DNA of 26,992 nucleotides from JBBQZL01 sp038207745 (GTDB taxonomy: Bacteria > Actinomycetota > Thermoleophilia > Solirubrobacterales > 70-9), in contig JBBQZL010000006.1 of assembly GCA_038207745.1 (NCBI GenBank), forward strand, positions 1 through 26,992. The letters are read 5' to 3'. Under the pieces are notes generated by a model. The model had not been told where the DNA came from. It did not search any database and worked only from the letters and a program-made list of their open reading frames with translations. Of this stretch, positions 22,964 to 26,992 are shown in pieces. The translations under genes and the position numbers were made by a program. Numbering within the stretch: the first letter of the stretch is position 1; every line of letters begins with the position of its first letter.

Positions 22964-23638
22964 ATGTCCCTGCCCAGAGCGGTCCTGTTTGACAACGATG
23001 GTCTGCTCCTGGACACGGAGACCGCATGGACCGCCGCCGAGCAGGAGATCTTTCGCCGCCGGGGGGTCGAGTTCACCGAGGTCCACAAGCAGGAGCTGGT
23101 CGGGACCTCGGCCGAGCGGGCAGCGGAGCTGCTGATCGGGTACTTCGGCGAGGGCACCGATTCCGAGGAGATCCTCGCCGAGCGTGATCAGGTCGTCCTG
23201 GCCGAGATCGAGCACGGGGTGGAGGAGATGCTCGGCGCCCGTGAGATCCTGATCCGGCTACGCGAGGAGGGAGTGCCTATCGGGATGGTCTCCAACTCTT
23301 CGATGAGGTTCGCATCCCGGGCACTCGAGCTGGCAGGATTCGAAGGGATCTTCGACGCGATGGTCAGCGGGCATGAGGTCGAATCTCCAAAGCCGGCGCC
23401 GGACCCGTATCTGGAAGCCTGCCGTCTCCTTGGCGTGGAGCCCGGGTTCGATGTCTTTGCGCTGGAAGATTCACCGACTGGAGTCGCCTCGGCGAGGGCG
23501 GCGGGGCTGACCGTGATCGGGATTCCCTCGATCGACGGCATCCTGCTCGAGGAGGCACACGAGATCGCCGATTCACTCGCGGATCAACTCGTACACGACC
23601 TTCTCGGGCTTGACACTAAGCCTCTACCAGAGGGTTAG
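22964..23638 (+). CDS. HAD-superfamily hydrolase (subfamily IA, phosphatase/mutase-like)
   Basis: The 224-residue product has all four HAD motifs: I, VLFDNDGLLLDTE (nucleophile D10, acid D12); II, GMVSNSS; III, SPKPAPDPY with K; IV, FALEDSPTGV. The helical cap between motif I and II (about 18-80) and the KPAPDPY loop match beta-phosphoglucomutase-like or sugar-phosphatase members; the substrate cannot be read. ATG 22964 lies 4 bases after the sirtuin stop; TTG 22952 would overlap it. The stop TAG (23636-23638) overlaps the stop of the converging gene (TAA on the minus strand, 23637-23635). Confidence 0.9.
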   Translation: MSLPRAVLFDNDGLLLDTETAWTAAEQEIFRRRGVEFTEVHKQELVGTSAERAAELLIGYFGEGTDSEEILAERDQVVLAEIEHGVEEMLGAREILIRLREEGVPIGMVSNSSMRFASRALELAGFEGIFDAMVSGHEVESPKPAPDPYLEACRLLGVEPGFDVFALEDSPTGVASARAAGLTVIGIPSIDGILLEEAHEIADSLADQLVHDLLGLDTKPLPEG

Positions 23639-24471
23639 TCCAGGAGGATCCTGCGCCTTCGCAGGATGCGTTCGGCCAGCTCCAGGGTCTCGGCAACGAT
23701 CTCCCGGTCAGGCTGGTCCAGGTCTCCGGCCATAGCGGCCCTTGCGGCGCTCTCGACCGCCTCACGTGACTCCCGCAGCGTCTCGAAGTCGGCAGCGTGG
23801 CCCGGAAGGTCCGGCGCTCCCGGTCCGTCAAGCTCGATCAGCATCGAATCGACCCCATCCCTGACCTGAAGGGCCGCCTCGCGGATGCGCCCCGCGTCAA
23901 GATCCGCCCTGCCCCTCATCAGCATCGTCTCGCAGACGTCAATCTTCACCCGGCCGCCAAGCACTGCCGCCGTGCGTTCACGATGTTGCATCTCGATACG
24001 GCGTTGGTCGCCTCGGCGAACCCGGGTTGACCCGAGGTCCCTTGATCTCTCCAAGATCCCCTCGGCGAGTTGGTCTCCGGTGCCGTGACCCAGGCGTATC
24101 GCCATCGCCCGGCCGGCATTGACCTCGAGAGGGTGTGGGTCGGCGGCCGACACGGCCGCGGCGTGCAGGGCACGGTTGAGCACGGCGATCCCCTGCCCGA
24201 CGATCCTGTCCTGTGCCTGCTGATCGGAAACAGCGCGATGCAGCCACTGCTCGGCTTCTGATTCGGCCTTGAACGGATGGCCGGAAAGGATCACGGTCAC
24301 CCTGGCGACCGGAGGCGCCTGGGGATCGTCGGTGCCGCCGCCGGTCGAGGATCCACGATCTCGTCGCCTGCTCCTTGGCGCCCTGGAAGCGGCGATCGTG
24401 CGGATCAGCAGAACCACGGCCGGCTCCGGGTCACCGCTCTCCTGGTCTGCGGAGACGGCCGGGGCTTGCAC
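23635..24471 (-). CDS. Conserved-looking protein of unknown function, start uncertain
   Basis: The product of at least 278 residues is soluble, helical and Arg/Glu-rich, with a basic, disordered stretch (RAPRSRRRDRGSS) near the start. Folded-looking parts include ARVTVILSGHPF, EAEQWLHRAVSDQ, VLNRALHAAAVSAADPHPLEV, a glycine turn (RLGHGTGDQLAEG), and VDVCETMLMRGRADLDAGR-like helices that resemble TPR-style packing. The first normal start is GTG 24471, but the open frame extends 28 codons further to the upstream gene's TAG and encodes protein-like LIQHFGSVQFDF and LGLSDVRLLVQ. CTG 24543 or ATT 24540 could be the real start. I recall similar proteins in Solirubrobacter-type genomes without assigned function. 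Confidence 0.7.
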   Translation of the reverse strand: MQAPAVSADQESGDPEPAVVLLIRTIAASRAPRSRRRDRGSSTGGGTDDPQAPPVARVTVILSGHPFKAESEAEQWLHRAVSDQQAQDRIVGQGIAVLNRALHAAAVSAADPHPLEVNAGRAMAIRLGHGTGDQLAEGILERSRDLGSTRVRRGDQRRIEMQHRERTAAVLGGRVKIDVCETMLMRGRADLDAGRIREAALQVRDGVDSMLIELDGPGAPDLPGHAADFETLRESREAVESAARAAMAGDLDQPDREIVAETLELAERILRRRRILLD

Positions 24472-24555
24472 CAGCAGCCGGACATCGCTCAGACCAAGCG
24501 TGCCGGCGAAGTCGAACTGGACGGATCCGAAGTGCTGAATCAGAACAGGTTCAGG

Positions 24556-26949
24556 CTACCTGCCCGCATTGCCTGACGACGATGCGACCGTCGGGTTGCT
24601 GATCTTGCCGAGGCGATCGACGAGCCGTCGCCATTGATCGGGACTGAGGGTCTCGACCGCCTGGTCGGCTGACGTCGGAGTCGACGGGTTCGACGCGCCG
24701 CTCTCGGCGCTGTAGCCAACGTGGACGTGGTCATCGTGGTCAGGGAGGGCGAAGCTCGGGCCGCCGAGATTCTCGAGCGAGATCAGCTCGTCCGGGTACA
24801 TCGCGCCCTGTAGCTGGAGCACCGACTTGAGCAGCGAGTCGGTCAGCGTCCCGGGGCCCTGATTGCCGTAGACCGGGACGCCGTTGATGACCGCGATATC
24901 AAGGGCCCGTCCGAAGGAGTGGTTGGAGGGATTGCCCGAGGCGGTGAGGAAACTGTGGCCGCACATCAGTGAGGTGATGGTCATGTTGAAGCCCTTGGCC
25001 GCGAGGTACTCGAGCAGCGCCAGGACCCGGCGATCGATCCGGCCGGCCTCGATGTCACCGCGGCCGCAGGCGTAGATCTCGAGATGTGAGTCGTTGAGCA
25101 CCCGCTGCATCAGTGCGGCCTTGCTCATCAGCAGAAGCTGGCCGATCCCGGCGCCCTTGAAGAATGGGTTCTTGGCGTCCGCGCGGTAGACGTCGGTTGC
25201 CTCGAGCAGCCGCCATCCATCGAGGATCGGCTTCGGGTCGATGATCGGCGAATTCTTGCCCGCCGGCTTCATCGCGAAGCCGATGCTGGACCCGGCGCTG
25301 CCGTCTTCAGCAGCGCCCATGTTGCCGAGCACGGTTCCGGCCACCACCTGGGAACCCACCTCGAGTGGCTTCAGCTCGGTGGTCTCAGTGTCGTAGTTGA
25401 CGATGCTGCCGGAGCCGGCGCTGACCGTCTCCACGCCCGCTGCGGTCGCCGCCGAGCTGCTTGATCCGTTGCCGAGCTGTCCGTTGAGCGAGGCACGATC
25501 GACGTTGTTCTCGCGTTCTGGATGAGCGTAGAGGCGCGGCCGCATCTCCTCGGTGTTGACGGCCGCGGGCCTCTGTCCGCCGTAGGCATTTCCGGCACCG
25601 GCAATCTGGCCGTGCTCCGGTTCGGACGCGGACGCCTTGGCGATCGCCTCGGCATCGGCTCGAACCTTCTCCTCATCTGCAGTGGACCTTGACCCTGCCG
25701 CGTCGACCGGCTGATCGCCGGTCTTTCCGCCGGGGGAGGATGAGGCCGTGACCGAGGCCGGCGCAGCAGGAGTCGCGTCATCGGGTGGGCTGACGAGCTT
25801 GAAGTCCTCATTGGTGAGCTTGCGCTCCTTCGGAACCGGATGCAGCTTAGACAGGCGACCCAGTCCCCAATATGCGAAGCGATTGCCGTAGGCATCCCGC
25901 AGCACGACGTAGTCGCCGAACTTGTCCGAGTGGCCAAGCTTCTCGATTGTTCCGTCATTGACGGCGACAACCGGCGAGTCCGCTTTCGCGTAGATCCGGA
26001 TCATCCGCCGTGCGGTCGAGGAGACGGTGGCCTGGGTCACGCCCTTGTCGTCGGTGCCGGTGGCAACCTGATCTTCGTAGGTTGCTTCGGCAGCCACCGG
26101 GAAGCGATCACCCTCGGTCAGACCGGTCAGCGAGCTGATCAGATCCTCGGGGAGCTTTGCGTAGTCAGACGCGTAGCCCATCACCTCATTGACGTACCAG
26201 TCGGCATGGTTGTAGGCGAAGACCGCGGTTCGCAGATCCGAGGCGCCGCCGGCCGCGTTGAGGTAACGGGCTGCGGCGCAGATCGCGTCGACCGGGTTGT
26301 ACGGATCCTTGCGTCCGTCCCCGTTTGCATCGACTCCATACATCGACCAGGTCTCGGGCATGAACTGCATCCAGCCCTGGGCACCTGAAGTCGAGACGCT
26401 GACGTTGTTGCCGAAGTCGGTCTCGATCTTGTTGATGCCCGCGAGAAGCTGCCACGGGATCCCGTACTGCGTTCCACAGGCCTGGTAGATCGGAAGCAGG
26501 AAGGGCGGAATCTCAAATGAGTCGATCACGATGTTGGGCACATCGATCGGTGAGGGACCGAAAGGCAGGAAGGATGGATCCGCCTTTCCGTCGAGGGGCG
26601 AAGACTGCGCGTCGGGGGAGGTGATGCCGCCGGTTTTGCCTCCCTCGGCGGTCGTGGTCGAGCCACCCGGCTTCGGCTCCGTCCCCGGCTGCGCCGGGGC
26701 GGTGCCGATACCACCGGAGTTGGTGGCGGTGCCACCACCACCAAGACTGCCTCCGCCGGTTCCGAGCGATGGTGCTGCCGGCGTCGGGCTCTGCGGGCCG
26801 GTCGAGCCGGTGGTCTCGCTTGCGACGGTCGTAAGTTGCGCCCCGGAAGCGGGCGGGAGGGTTGTCGATGCGGTCGCGAAACTGACTCCGGGCACAGCAC
26901 CACAGCCGAAAACGGCGAGCGCGGTGATCAGTGTCAGTTTGTGTCTCAT
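24556..26949 (-). CDS. Secreted multidomain cell-wall enzyme: transglycosylase, split LytM-like and M15-like peptidase
   Basis: The 797-residue product has a signal peptide (LITALAVFGCGAVPGVSFATA) and a Gly/Ser/Thr/Pro-rich linker to about 140. Residues about 145-275 are a lytic transglycosylase domain: GIPWQLLAGINKIETDFG with catalytic-type E176, GAQGWMQFMPETW, and NGDGRKDPYNPVDAI. A LytM/M23-like fold is split: first part at about 322-368 (VVAVNDGTIEKLGHSDKFGD, RFAYWGLG), second at about 525-580 (LKPLEVGSQVVAGTVLGNMG), with about 155 low-complexity residues between and no catalytic His set. The C-terminal M15-like domain (about 660-750) has CGHSFLTASGNPSNHSFGRALDIA and DHDDHVHVG, the SxHxxGxAxD and HxH zinc motifs. 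ATG 26949 is chosen; ATG 26976 is an alternative. Confidence 0.9.
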   Translation of the reverse strand: MRHKLTLITALAVFGCGAVPGVSFATASTTLPPASGAQLTTVASETTGSTGPQSPTPAAPSLGTGGGSLGGGGTATNSGGIGTAPAQPGTEPKPGGSTTTAEGGKTGGITSPDAQSSPLDGKADPSFLPFGPSPIDVPNIVIDSFEIPPFLLPIYQACGTQYGIPWQLLAGINKIETDFGNNVSVSTSGAQGWMQFMPETWSMYGVDANGDGRKDPYNPVDAICAAARYLNAAGGASDLRTAVFAYNHADWYVNEVMGYASDYAKLPEDLISSLTGLTEGDRFPVAAEATYEDQVATGTDDKGVTQATVSSTARRMIRIYAKADSPVVAVNDGTIEKLGHSDKFGDYVVLRDAYGNRFAYWGLGRLSKLHPVPKERKLTNEDFKLVSPPDDATPAAPASVTASSSPGGKTGDQPVDAAGSRSTADEEKVRADAEAIAKASASEPEHGQIAGAGNAYGGQRPAAVNTEEMRPRLYAHPERENNVDRASLNGQLGNGSSSSAATAAGVETVSAGSGSIVNYDTETTELKPLEVGSQVVAGTVLGNMGAAEDGSAGSSIGFAMKPAGKNSPIIDPKPILDGWRLLEATDVYRADAKNPFFKGAGIGQLLLMSKAALMQRVLNDSHLEIYACGRGDIEAGRIDRRVLALLEYLAAKGFNMTITSLMCGHSFLTASGNPSNHSFGRALDIAVINGVPVYGNQGPGTLTDSLLKSVLQLQGAMYPDELISLENLGGPSFALPDHDDHVHVGYSAESGASNPSTPTSADQAVETLSPDQWRRLVDRLGKISNPTVASSSGNAGR

Positions 26950-26992
26950 CAGACCGGAACTCTCGGCGTCACGCATCTGTGGCCGACGCGAA

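Noticed and set aside
1..26992. tRNA, rRNA, CRISPR, insertion sequence or prophage
   Set aside because: I saw no cloverleaf, rRNA stretch, regular spacer array, transposase, integrase or phage structural gene. The DUF3800, NERD and AbiEi-like genes are too scattered to call a defence island.

Overview
The window is 26,992 bases of GC-rich bacterial chromosome. Codon choice, gene families and protein style point to a Gram-positive actinobacterium, plausibly of the Thermoleophilia/Solirubrobacterales type; this lineage call is an inference. I see no rRNA, tRNA, CRISPR array, insertion sequence or integrase. Genes are short transcription units in both orientations, and many lack a clear Shine-Dalgarno site.

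Layout. 1-2079 (-) is a RecD2-type helicase running off the left edge. 2212-4580 (+) is a compact cluster: a divergent sigma factor, an XRE-like protein, a 76-residue helical protein and an ImmA/IrrE-type zinc protease. This is the best candidate here for an undescribed regulatory system, a sigma factor whose partner may be removed by proteolysis. 4660-5565 (-) is an AbiEi-like/DUF559 gene cut by one amber codon. 5811-7430 (-) holds a PLP-dependent C-S lyase-type aminotransferase and an SRPBCC protein. 7594-8829 (+) is a secreted coiled-coil NlpC/P60-like protein.

8860-11159 (-) is a tight four-gene run: a receiver-like cPRD protein, an MBL-fold hydrolase, an AhpD-like protein and a lipoprotein. 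11216-14653 holds a secreted protein, a DUF3800 protein, an SDR oxidoreductase with a SnoaL-like protein, and a NERD nuclease-domain protein. 14761-16502 has a PadR regulator, two small paralogues (one apparently frameshifted at its C-terminus) and a short gene remnant with an in-frame stop.

16502-19936 (-) encodes a CorA transporter, a secreted protein with three internal repeats, a GNAT acetyltransferase and a second, minimal NlpC/P60-like protein. 20077-22077 (+) is a fused 3-hydroxyacyl-CoA dehydrogenase/enoyl-CoA hydratase for fatty-acid beta-oxidation, followed by a terminator-like hairpin, then a sirtuin and a HAD phosphatase. 23635-26949 (-) holds a hypothetical protein with no normal start codon at its apparent N-terminus, and a large secreted cell-wall enzyme with a transglycosylase domain, a degenerate LytM-like domain split by a long insertion, and an M15-like peptidase domain.

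Themes. Cell-wall remodelling recurs (two C40-like proteins and the multidomain hydrolase). Several genes show decay or recoding-like features (amber at 5008-5010, TAA at 16425-16427, frameshift near 15400).
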